Origin: Bhargavaea cecembensis
GTDB lineage: Bacteria > Bacillota > Bacilli > Bacillales_A > Planococcaceae
Direction of reading: 5' to 3'
Length of the DNA: 64,000 bases
Assembly (NCBI RefSeq): GCF_001619585.1
Contig: NZ_LQNT01000001.1
Location: 310,001 to 374,000 of the forward strand
Part shown: piece after piece, positions 25,936 to 35,205 of the stretch
Position numbering within the stretch: position 1 is the stretch's first letter
How the letters are laid out: each line of letters starts with the position of its first letter
Made by a program: the position numbers and the translations under genes
Notes under the pieces: generated by a model
What the model saw: the letters and a program-made list of their open reading frames with translations, nothing else
Database searches by the model: none
Told to the model about the DNA's origin: nothing

Positions 25936-26808
25936 ATGGCTGCCGGAGGCAACATCCGACAGATCAAGCAGAACGTCTGGAAATGGGACGTCGGCGGTAA
26001 GCGATATTCTCTGAAGAAATATGATTCCGTCCAGCAGGCACGAAAAGTAAGGCGGATTCATGAAGAACTTGAAAATATCGGCTTCCCGTATGTCCTGCCG
26101 ATCATTGGTTCGGCGGATGAGCGGGCGGTCATCCAGCCTTGGCTGGACCGTGCCAGACCAGCCGACTATTCAAGCAGGGCAGGGCGGGATCGGACGCTAT
26201 CCATTCTCCGCATACTGCATGGAACGTCCGATCAGGTGAACTGGGAAGGCACCGGGGTGCTCTACAGGTATCCGCTGATCCCCAAATGGGAAGACCGCCT
26301 TGCAAAGTTTCGCAATCAGAAAAAGAAACTGCTCCCTCTGATCGGAAGTGCAAATTATGACGCCATTGTCTATCACGCCGAGGAGGCGCTGAGGGCCATC
26401 AGGAAAACGTATGATCCGGAAGAGGACTGCACACTCCTTCACGGGGACGTCGTCCACCACAATTTCCTGAAGGGCCCGGATGGCAAGTACGTCATGATCG
26501 ATTTTGACCTGGCATGCACCGGTCCGGCCGGTACGGAAACCGCGCTCTGGATCCACCGTGTCCTGCCGCATGTCGATTTCGACCTGGATTATCTGTGCGG
26601 CGAGCAGCCGGAACTTGCCTCACTTTCTGAGTCGTCGTTCAATCTGCTGCTTTACCCGAATGAACTGCTGAGGGAATGGCTGTACCTGCTGTCCCTTGAC
26701 GAAGACAAACAGAAGCACATGAAAGTGAAGCTGGACCGGTTCACGGAAAAAGCCGTGTCCGCCTGGATCCCGCTCTGCTATCAGGTATCAAAGCACGCGG
26801 ATCAATGA
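25936..26808 (+). CDS. Phosphotransferase-like (APH fold) coat-associated protein
   Basis: A 290-residue protein with the aminoglycoside-phosphotransferase/choline-kinase fold. The catalytic loop is LLHGDVVHHNF (HGD..x..N) and the metal-binding motif is MIDFDLA. The N-lobe has KRYSLKKYDS. It resembles the CotS/YutH/YsxE group of spore coat kinase-like proteins, and its position six bases after safA supports a coat role. The real substrate is unknown. No clear ribosome-binding site precedes ATG 25936, so translation may depend on safA. Confidence 0.8.
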   Translation: MAAGGNIRQIKQNVWKWDVGGKRYSLKKYDSVQQARKVRRIHEELENIGFPYVLPIIGSADERAVIQPWLDRARPADYSSRAGRDRTLSILRILHGTSDQVNWEGTGVLYRYPLIPKWEDRLAKFRNQKKKLLPLIGSANYDAIVYHAEEALRAIRKTYDPEEDCTLLHGDVVHHNFLKGPDGKYVMIDFDLACTGPAGTETALWIHRVLPHVDFDLDYLCGEQPELASLSESSFNLLLYPNELLREWLYLLSLDEDKQKHMKVKLDRFTEKAVSAWIPLCYQVSKHADQ

Positions 26809-26815
26809 ATGCTAT

Positions 26816-26858
26816 TGCCGCGGGTCTCTTTCAGAGATGAGAGATCCACGGCATTTTT
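26816..26858 (+). terminator. Terminator after the kinase-like gene
   Basis: Stem TGCCGCGGGTCTCT / AGAGATCCACGGCA (one mismatch, one G-T pair) followed by TTTTT. Confidence 0.82.
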
Positions 26859-27032
26859 GTGCCAATAAACATCTGATATATTTATTATGTAAATACCAGC
26901 ATGATGCCACCCCTGTCCCCATCCTCCTGCTTATGCCGGGAAGCGAAGAGAATAAAACTTCGTCAACTCGCGAAGGCCCGGATAACTGCATGATGAGAAA
27001 CGTAAAACACCTAACTGAATGACGGTGAGCGG

Positions 27033-27164
27033 ATGAGGAAAGGCAAATTAGGCGCCTGGCCGTCCGGCAGCTCCGCGAAAACACAGCAACCACCAGTCGG
27101 ACAACACCAGCAAAGCTTAATGAAGGACATCCAAAAACGAACAGGGATTTACTCGGCTGATTGA
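27033..27164 (+). CDS. Possible 43-residue small protein
   Basis: A short frame, ATG 27033 to TGA 27162-27164, inside a 340-bp gap. The product is basic and Gln/Lys/Ser-rich (MRKGKLGAWPSG ... QKRTGIYSAD), with a composition reminiscent of minor small acid-soluble spore proteins, but I recognise no family. The upstream GGTGA is too close for a good ribosome-binding site. The rest of the gap holds only the terminator at its left edge and nothing else I can identify. Confidence 0.25.
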   Translation: MRKGKLGAWPSGSSAKTQQPPVGQHQQSLMKDIQKRTGIYSAD

Positions 27165-27207
27165 TGAATACTAACGGCATTAATCTGCTTGAGGGAGTGT
27201 GATCATC

Positions 27208-27969
27208 ATGAAAAAAATGATATTGCCTTTAATCCTTATTATGGCCCTGTTTGTGGCAATTAAAAGTAGCAACGCTTCCGATAAAGGAAGACAATACTAT
27301 GAGGAAGCGGGACAAATCCTTTGGGAAATCAACACCGAAGAGAAAGTCATTGCTTTGACTTTTGATGATGGTCCTCACCGGAAATATACGGCAGAAATAT
27401 TGGATATCCTGGAAGAGTATGATGCGAGTGCGACATTCTTTGTAGTCGGAGCGCATGCTGAAAAGAACCCGGATCTCGTGCTCCGGATGTTTGACGAGGG
27501 ACACGAAATAGCAAATCACACATACACCCACAAACGAAGGATGAGGACATCTGAATTAATCAGGGAAATCAGGAAAACACATGAGACAATTCACGCCATC
27601 ACCGGAAACCAAACGAATTTATTCCGTCCTGTTGAAGGAATTTACACGGATGAGCAGGTAGAAGCCGTTTCAAAAGAAGGCTATAAATTAGTGATGTGGT
27701 CTTGGCACTTGGATACTTTGGACTGGAAAAATCCTGGGGTCAATAGAATAGTGAACAAAGTCACGGACGGGGCAAGAGAGGGAAATGTTGTACTTTTTCA
27801 TGATGGCGGCGGTAATCGTCACCAAACTGTAGAAGCGTTAAAGCAAATCCTGCCGGAGTTTAAACGGAGAGGCTATAAATTTGTGACCATTTCAGACCTT
27901 ATGGTTATAAAAGAAAATCATCAGCATGAAAAGCAAGTTGAGCTTGACAACCAAAATAAGAAAGATTAA
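27208..27969 (+). CDS. Polysaccharide deacetylase (NodB domain)
   Basis: A 253-residue exported or membrane-anchored protein: hydrophobic N-terminus (residues 4-18), then a NodB domain. Motif 1 TFDDGP, motif 2 HEIANHTYTH (metal His pair), motif 3 FRPVEG (Val where Pro is usual), motif 4 LDTLDW and motif 5 VVLFHDGGG. It would remove acetyl groups from peptidoglycan or another cell-wall polymer. ATG 27208 has GAGGGAG 10 bp upstream; GTG 27199 is less likely. The gene is markedly AT-rich compared with both sides, which suggests acquisition from a lower-GC relative. Confidence 0.88.
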   Translation: MKKMILPLILIMALFVAIKSSNASDKGRQYYEEAGQILWEINTEEKVIALTFDDGPHRKYTAEILDILEEYDASATFFVVGAHAEKNPDLVLRMFDEGHEIANHTYTHKRRMRTSELIREIRKTHETIHAITGNQTNLFRPVEGIYTDEQVEAVSKEGYKLVMWSWHLDTLDWKNPGVNRIVNKVTDGAREGNVVLFHDGGGNRHQTVEALKQILPEFKRRGYKFVTISDLMVIKENHQHEKQVELDNQNKKD

Positions 27970-27979
27970 AAAAGACAGG

Positions 27980-28016
27980 GCACTGACTAAACCACCCGGG
28001 TTTGGCCGGTGCTTTT
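27980..28016 (+). terminator. Terminator after the deacetylase
   Basis: A 14-bp stem from GCACTGAC to GGCCGGTGC with two wobble pairs and one mismatch, then TTTT. Confidence 0.7.
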
Positions 28017-28146
28017 AACTTCGTCTCATAGCATCTCCCCGGATCCTGGTAACTCATTTGGAAGGCCGCGGCTGTACGAGCCTTTTAAAATGGGATGCCA
28101 ACGACTTACCACTCAAAACATCGTCCCGGAATGCGTTCTGACAATA

Positions 28147-28155
28147 TGCTATAAT
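28147..28155 (+). promoter_or_regulatory. Extended -10 promoter of ruvA
   Basis: TGC immediately before TATAAT (28150-28155), about 30 bp before the ruvA start. No convincing -35, as allowed for TGn promoters. Confidence 0.6.
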
Positions 28156-28185
28156 CTACTCATTGTGGCAGAGGGGGAACACGGC

Positions 28186-28791
28186 TTGTACGATTACATA
28201 AAAGGGCGCATCACCAGGGTGACGCCCGAGTATATCACGGTTGAACAAGGCGGCATCGGTTATCAGGTGATCACGCCCAATCCGTATGTCTTCCATACGG
28301 ATGAGGAAAAGCAGATCTTTACGCACCTCCATGTCAGGGAGGACGTGATGCAGCTCATCGGTTTCCAGGCTCCGGAGCAGCGGGAACTGTTCAGGAAGCT
28401 GATCACTGTCTCCGGTATCGGGCCCAAAGGGGCGCTGGCGATACTGGCCGGAGGGATGACCGCACAGGTCGTCGCAGCCATCGAGGCGGAAGATGAGAAG
28501 TTCCTCGTCAAATTCCCCGGCGTCGGCAAAAAGACCGCACGGCAGATCATTCTTGACCTGAAAGGAAAGCTGGACGGCGTGACGGATGAAGTCGTCTTCA
28601 TGACGGAAACTGAGCCGGAAGCGGTTCTTGATTCAAATCACGATCTTGAAGAGGCGATGCTTGCACTCACTGCGCTCGGCTACTCGGAGCGGGAGCTCGC
28701 AAAGGTCCGGCCGAAGCTCGAGAAAGAATCCCTGGATCATACGGAAGCTTACATGAAGCGGGCGCTGGCACTGCTGCTGAAGCAGGGTTAA
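28186..28791 (+). CDS. ruvA: Holliday junction protein RuvA
   Basis: A 201-residue protein, exactly the usual length when read from TTG 28186 (AGAGGGGGAA upstream), giving the standard start MYDYIKGRITRV. OB fold, two helix-hairpin-helix motifs (VSGIGPKGALAILAG, FPGVGKKTARQIILDL) and the C-terminal RuvB-binding domain are present. It recognises the four-way junction for RuvB. Confidence 0.96.
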   Translation: MYDYIKGRITRVTPEYITVEQGGIGYQVITPNPYVFHTDEEKQIFTHLHVREDVMQLIGFQAPEQRELFRKLITVSGIGPKGALAILAGGMTAQVVAAIEAEDEKFLVKFPGVGKKTARQIILDLKGKLDGVTDEVVFMTETEPEAVLDSNHDLEEAMLALTALGYSERELAKVRPKLEKESLDHTEAYMKRALALLLKQG

Positions 28792-28835
28792 AAGGCGAAC
28801 CGCTTTGAACAACCTGAAGGAAAGGAGGGGGACTG

Positions 28836-29851
28836 ATGGGAGAACGGGTGATTTCCGGCGAAGCCTCCGCATTCGACGACGGGTTTGAGCAGTCGCTCAG
28901 ACCCCAGCGGCTCGGTCAGTATATCGGTCAGGAACGGGTCAAACACAACCTCGGTATTTTCATCGAGGCGGCAAAACAGCGGGAGGAAAGCCTGGATCAT
29001 GTGCTCCTCTACGGACCTCCGGGCCTCGGCAAGACGACGCTCGCCTCGGTCATCGCAAACGAGATGGGCGTCAATTTCCGGACGACGAGCGGTCCAGCGA
29101 TCGAGCGTCCCGGGGACCTTGCAGCCATCGTCAGCTCGCTTGAGCCGGGGGACGTCCTGTTTATCGACGAGATCCACCGGCTGAGCCGTGCGGTTGAGGA
29201 AGTGCTGTATCCGGCGATGGAAGACTTTTGTCTCGACATCGTCGTCGGCAAGGGACCGGATGCAAGATCGATCCGTTTTGACCTGCCGCCGTTCACGCTG
29301 ATCGGAGCCACCACGAGGGCCGGCTCCCTGTCTGCCCCGCTCCGGGACCGGTTCGGCGTGCCGCTCCGGCTCGACTATTATGACCGGGCAGCGCTGGCAG
29401 AGATTGTCGTGAGGAGTGCCGATATTTTCGAAGCCCCGATTACACGGGAAGCGGCGGAGGAGATGGCGATGCGGTCACGCGGTACGCCGCGGATCGCCAA
29501 CCGCCTGCTCCGTCGCGTCAGGGACTTTGCACAGGTGCGCGGGAACGGGCAGATCACGCTTCCCGCTGCACAGGAAGCCCTGGAGCTGCTCCAGGTCGAC
29601 TCTCACGGCCTGGACAGCATCGACCATAAATTGCTCCTTTCCATGATTGAGCGGTTCCGGGGCGGTCCGGTCGGCCTTGACACGATCGCCGCGAGCATCG
29701 GAGAAGAATCGGCCACGATTGAAGATGTCTATGAACCTTACCTGCTGCAGATCGGATTCCTGCAGCGTACACCACGCGGGCGTGTGGTCACACCGCGCGC
29801 CTATGAACATTTCGGCATGGAAATGCCGGACGACGGAAGAAGGAACCAACC

Positions 29852-29855
<4 letters not shown>
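28836..29855 (+). CDS. ruvB: Holliday junction helicase RuvB
   Basis: A 339-residue AAA+ motor for branch migration. Walker [12 protein letters not shown], Walker [10 protein letters not shown], sensor 1 GATTRAG and arginine-finger region APLRDRFG are intact, with the C-terminal winged helix ([14 protein letters not shown]). ATG follows AAGGAGGGGG. It overlaps queA by four bases. Confidence 0.97.
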
Positions 29856-32043
<2,188 letters not shown>

Positions 32044-32082
32044 AGCTTGTATACTTGTACCATACAGAAAGGGGGAAAATAA

Positions 32083-32343
32083 ATGGAAACATTAGTAGCC
32101 CTGATGCCGCTGATTCTGATGTTCGCCGTCATGTGGTTCTTCCTGATCCGCCCGGCGCAAAAGCGGCAGAAAGCCACACAGAAAATGCAAAATGAAATTC
32201 AGCGCGGCGACAAAATCGTCACAATCGGCGGCCTTCACGGCACGGTCGATGCAGTCGATGATGCGACCGTGTTTGTGAAATGCGCCGACGGAACCCGTCT
32301 CCAGTTCGAACGCGCGGCTATCGGCCGTGTGCTCGACAACTGA
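32083..32343 (+). CDS. yajC: Preprotein translocase subunit YajC
   Basis: An 86-residue membrane protein. One helix (residues 4-22), then QKRQKATQKMQNEIQRGDKIVTIGGLHGTV, the family signature. Accessory to SecDF, which is encoded a few genes downstream. AAAGGGGG precedes the ATG. Confidence 0.95.
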   Translation: METLVALMPLILMFAVMWFFLIRPAQKRQKATQKMQNEIQRGDKIVTIGGLHGTVDAVDDATVFVKCADGTRLQFERAAIGRVLDN

Positions 32344-32355
32344 TCCGTCTAAATG

Positions 32356-32399
32356 ACCGCAGGCACAGCGGGTGAGTCCCACTGTGCCTGCGGTTTTTT
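32356..32399 (+). terminator. Terminator after yajC
   Basis: A 13-bp perfect stem ACCGCAGGCACAG / CTGTGCCTGCGGT with T6 after it. Confidence 0.93.
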
Positions 32400-32484
32400 G
32401 TGTTTTCTAAACGAGGTACCTTCGCCCGACACGTTGAATGTTTCCCGCACCGATGCCCATACTGAACGGGAAAAGAGGTGCATC

Positions 32485-33126
32485 ATGGAAGATTTTCTGA
32501 CAGTGGTATGGCGGACGGTGTTCCTGTATGTGCTGCTCATCATTGTGCTTCGGCTGATGGGAAAGCGGGAGCTCGGGGAACTGAGCGTTGTCGACCTCGT
32601 CATTTCCGTCCTGATGGCCGAAGTGGCTGCGTTTGCTCTGGAAGACCCGAAGAGTTCGATGTTTTTGGCCATCTTGCCGATTATCGTCCTGCTCATCATT
32701 CAGGTTTCGGCCTCTTACTTCTCCCTCAAAAGCAAAAAGTTCCGGGATGTCGTCGAGGGAGACCCCGCGGTCATCATCCGGAACGGTGTGATTGAGGAAC
32801 AGAATATGAGAAAACAGCGATACAACATCGACGATCTGCTTCAGCAGCTCAGGGAGCAGCAAGTGGCTTCCGTACGGAACGTGGCCTATGCTTTCCTGGA
32901 GCCGAGCGGAAACTTGGCGGTGTTCGAAAAAGACAGCGACCGTCCGATTCTGCCGCTGATCTCCGATGGTGTGGTCCAGACCGAGCACCTTCCCCTGATC
33001 GGCAAGGACATGAACTGGCTGATGGGGGAATTGGAAGCAGCAGGCTATACCGGACCGGAACAAATCTTTTTCTGTACCGTTGACAAGGATGGCATCCACA
33101 TTCAGAAAAAGGGCAAGACGGGCTGA
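32485..33126 (+). CDS. DUF421 membrane protein (YetF/YrbG family)
   Basis: A 213-residue protein with three N-terminal helices (about 6-27, 38-58, 63-83) and a cytoplasmic DUF421 domain in two parts (KKFRDVVEGDPAVIIRNGVI, then NIDDLLQQLREQQV). Spore-forming Bacillales carry several paralogues; one role proposed for the family is in spore germinant lipid or membrane function, but this is not settled. ATG 32485 with AGAGGTG upstream replaces a longer frame that would start in the yajC terminator. Its 3' end converges with spoVB, three bases apart. Confidence 0.85.
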   Translation: MEDFLTVVWRTVFLYVLLIIVLRLMGKRELGELSVVDLVISVLMAEVAAFALEDPKSSMFLAILPIIVLLIIQVSASYFSLKSKKFRDVVEGDPAVIIRNGVIEEQNMRKQRYNIDDLLQQLREQQVASVRNVAYAFLEPSGNLAVFEKDSDRPILPLISDGVVQTEHLPLIGKDMNWLMGELEAAGYTGPEQIFFCTVDKDGIHIQKKGKTG

Positions 33127-33129
33127 TGA

Positions 33130-34641
33130 TCAGAACCGCTTGGCGAGCTTGCGGACCGTCTGCAGATCAGAAAGCCGGAAATACCGGAACAGCAAGAGCA
33201 GTATAAGAAGGAAGCCAGATGTGACAATGATATCGCCGAGCATCCCGAACGGCACTTCCTCAATCAGCAGCGGCCGGGCGACCACGGTCAGGATAAAGGA
33301 CAGATACGGAATGACGAACATCGTGAAACCGGTGGAGGCATCCCGTTTTTTGCGCAGTGTTGCGATATGAAGAAATGAGGTCACAAGCACTCCGAAACCG
33401 ATGGCCATGACGGCACCCGCTTCCTGAAGGCCCGGCTGTGAAGCCAGGACGAACATGACCAGCAACTTCCCGATTCCTCCATAGACGGAGTTCATCATTG
33501 CGGCCTTTGCCTCCTGCATCGCCTGGAGGATGGAGTGAAGGGGACCCTGGATATAGTAGAAGAAGAAAATCGGTGCAAGCATCAGCATATATGCCCCGCC
33601 GTCAGAGATATGAAACAGCTTGACCGCCATCTCTTCGCCGTGGAGGAAAAACACAGCGGCGGCAACGCTTCCCGTTATCGCTGAAATCCGGAGCGACAGA
33701 TGGATGCGCTCCCGCAGAAGACGGACATCATTCAGTGCAACTGCACTTGAGACAGCAGGGACGAGGACGACGGACAGTGCATGCGAGATAAAGGCCGGGA
33801 ACAGCAGCAACGGGATGAGGACACCCGAGATCACACCGTACAGCGAAGTCGCAGCTGTGACACCGATTCCTGCCATGCCGAGCGCACGGATAAAGACAAT
33901 TGGCTCCAGAAACCAGGTGAATGATCCGAACAGCCGGCTCCCGGATGACGGAAGAGAGACGGACAGGATCGGGCGCAGAGGGTAAAAGCCCTTCGCATCT
34001 TGTTTTTTAGCCTTTTTGACCTGGCGGTACTTGATATACAGATAAAGCAGGGTCGCGACTTCAGCCGCTCCGGTGATGGCCATTGCGTAGCCGGCCGTCA
34101 TCGCAGGGCGGGACGGGTCGGCAAAGAACGGAAGAAGAAAGCTGATGAGGGCAATCCGGACTGTCTGTTCGAGAATTTGTGACCAGGCTGTCTCTTCGAT
34201 GCGGGCAATGCCCTGAAAATACCCCCGGATCAGCCCTGATGCGGTCGCTATCGGCAGTGCGGCCATCGAGATGTACAGGACGACAGAAGTCTCCGGATTT
34301 CCGAGAAGCGTCCCGGACAAATAGGGAACGCCCAGGATGAGCATCGGGAGGAGGACAATTGAAGCGGCGACGGACAGGATGACCGATGTTCGCATCACCT
34401 GCTGGAGGCCGCTCCGTTCACCTTTTGCGTGCAGTTCCGCGATGACCTTGGCGACGCCGATCGGCAGGCCGAGCTGGATCAGCGCAAGGAAGAAGATGAA
34501 CGCCGGATAGGCGGTCATGTAAGTGCCGACCGCTTCTTCCCCTGCAACCCGCATAAATTGCATCCGGTAGATGAAGCCGAAAAACTTGGACAGGAAGACC
34601 GCGCCCATCAGGATGACGGTGCCCCGGAAAAATGTCGACAC
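33130..34641 (-). CDS. spoVB: SpoVB-like lipid II flippase / polysaccharide exporter
   Basis: A 503-residue MOP-superfamily transporter with 14 or so membrane helices. It starts STFFRGTVILMGAVFLSKFFGFIYRM and has GEEAVGTYMTAYP, as in SpoVB, needed for spore cortex synthesis in Bacillus. GTG 34641 has AAGGAA at the correct 9-bp distance. An in-frame GTG at 34650 abuts that site and is less likely. Divergent from comN, convergent with the DUF421 gene. Confidence 0.88.
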   Translation of the reverse strand: MSTFFRGTVILMGAVFLSKFFGFIYRMQFMRVAGEEAVGTYMTAYPAFIFFLALIQLGLPIGVAKVIAELHAKGERSGLQQVMRTSVILSVAASIVLLPMLILGVPYLSGTLLGNPETSVVLYISMAALPIATASGLIRGYFQGIARIEETAWSQILEQTVRIALISFLLPFFADPSRPAMTAGYAMAITGAAEVATLLYLYIKYRQVKKAKKQDAKGFYPLRPILSVSLPSSGSRLFGSFTWFLEPIVFIRALGMAGIGVTAATSLYGVISGVLIPLLLFPAFISHALSVVLVPAVSSAVALNDVRLLRERIHLSLRISAITGSVAAAVFFLHGEEMAVKLFHISDGGAYMLMLAPIFFFYYIQGPLHSILQAMQEAKAAMMNSVYGGIGKLLVMFVLASQPGLQEAGAVMAIGFGVLVTSFLHIATLRKKRDASTGFTMFVIPYLSFILTVVARPLLIEEVPFGMLGDIIVTSGFLLILLLLFRYFRLSDLQTVRKLAKRF

Positions 34642-34735
34642 ATTGAACACTTCCTTCTCATGGTGGCCGAAATCTTATACAATATCCGTATGCGGGAGCA
34701 AGGGCCCGTACGACTCACCCGGAGGATGTGACAAC

Positions 34736-35089
34736 GTGGTTCAGGAAGGTTTCGGGAATCTCTTTGAGAGGGTCCGTCCGGCGCTTTCGAACAAAGCCGA
34801 TGAATTCAGTTTCTACGGCTACGGTTCCGTCACGGAAGAGGATCTGTGGACATACTGCATCGGAAAGCTGTGGCGCAAAAAGGATCCGGCGACGATTCAG
34901 GTCCATGAGGCCGTGGGTGACATCCTGTCCATCTCTCCCACACGCTACATGACCCACACGCAGGTGGAAGGATTCAAAAAAGCAGCCGAAAGCAGCGGTT
35001 TTGCCGGGCTGGATGAGGAAGAATTCCGTGAGCTCCTCGCTCCAAAAGGTCGAAAAGGGGAGCCAAAAACAGCCAATAGGCCGAATTGA
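34736..35089 (+). CDS. comN: Post-transcriptional regulator ComN
   Basis: A 117-residue small protein of the ComN (YrzD) family, which in Bacillus promotes accumulation of comE mRNA for competence. The conserved block is SNKADEFSFYGYGSVTEEDL, WTYCIGKLWRKKDP and ISPTRYMTHTQVEGFK. GTG 34736 with GGAGG at 34721-34725 is the likely start. The C-terminal basic tail (about 100-117) is longer than in Bacillus. Confidence 0.85.
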   Translation: MVQEGFGNLFERVRPALSNKADEFSFYGYGSVTEEDLWTYCIGKLWRKKDPATIQVHEAVGDILSISPTRYMTHTQVEGFKKAAESSGFAGLDEEEFRELLAPKGRKGEPKTANRPN

Positions 35090-35114
35090 CACGACAGGCA
35101 ACGTGTTCCATAAT
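35086..35114 (+). promoter_or_regulatory. Near-consensus promoter of secDF overlapping comN terminator
   Basis: -35 TTGACA (35086-35091), 17-bp spacer, -10 CATAAT (35109-35114). The comN stop codon is inside the -35, and the -10 lies in the comN terminator hairpin. Confidence 0.75.
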
Positions 35115-35132
35115 GGAACTGTTGCTTTTTTT
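35098..35132 (+). terminator. Terminator after comN
   Basis: Stem GCAAC..GTTCCA / TGGAAC..GTTGC with a small internal bulge, loop TAA, followed by T7. Confidence 0.8.
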
Positions 35133-35147
35133 GTGCGTCTATAAAAA

Positions 35148-35179
35148 GGTGTCCGCAAGTAGAAGGACACTGTCTTTTT
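35148..35179 (+). promoter_or_regulatory. Hairpin with T-tract in the secDF leader
   Basis: A 7-bp stem GGTGTCC / GGACACT with a 10-base loop, then TTTTT at 35174-35178, 30 bp before the secDF ATG and downstream of its promoter. It may act as a weak attenuator or as a second terminator for comN. Confidence 0.5.
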
Positions 35180-35205
35180 CTTCGAATTGAATAGGGGGAA
35201 CACAT

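Noticed and set aside
28009-28185. N-terminal extension of RuvA
   Set aside because: The extra 59 residues cross the deacetylase terminator and the ruvA -10; the TTG at 28186 gives the standard 201-residue protein.
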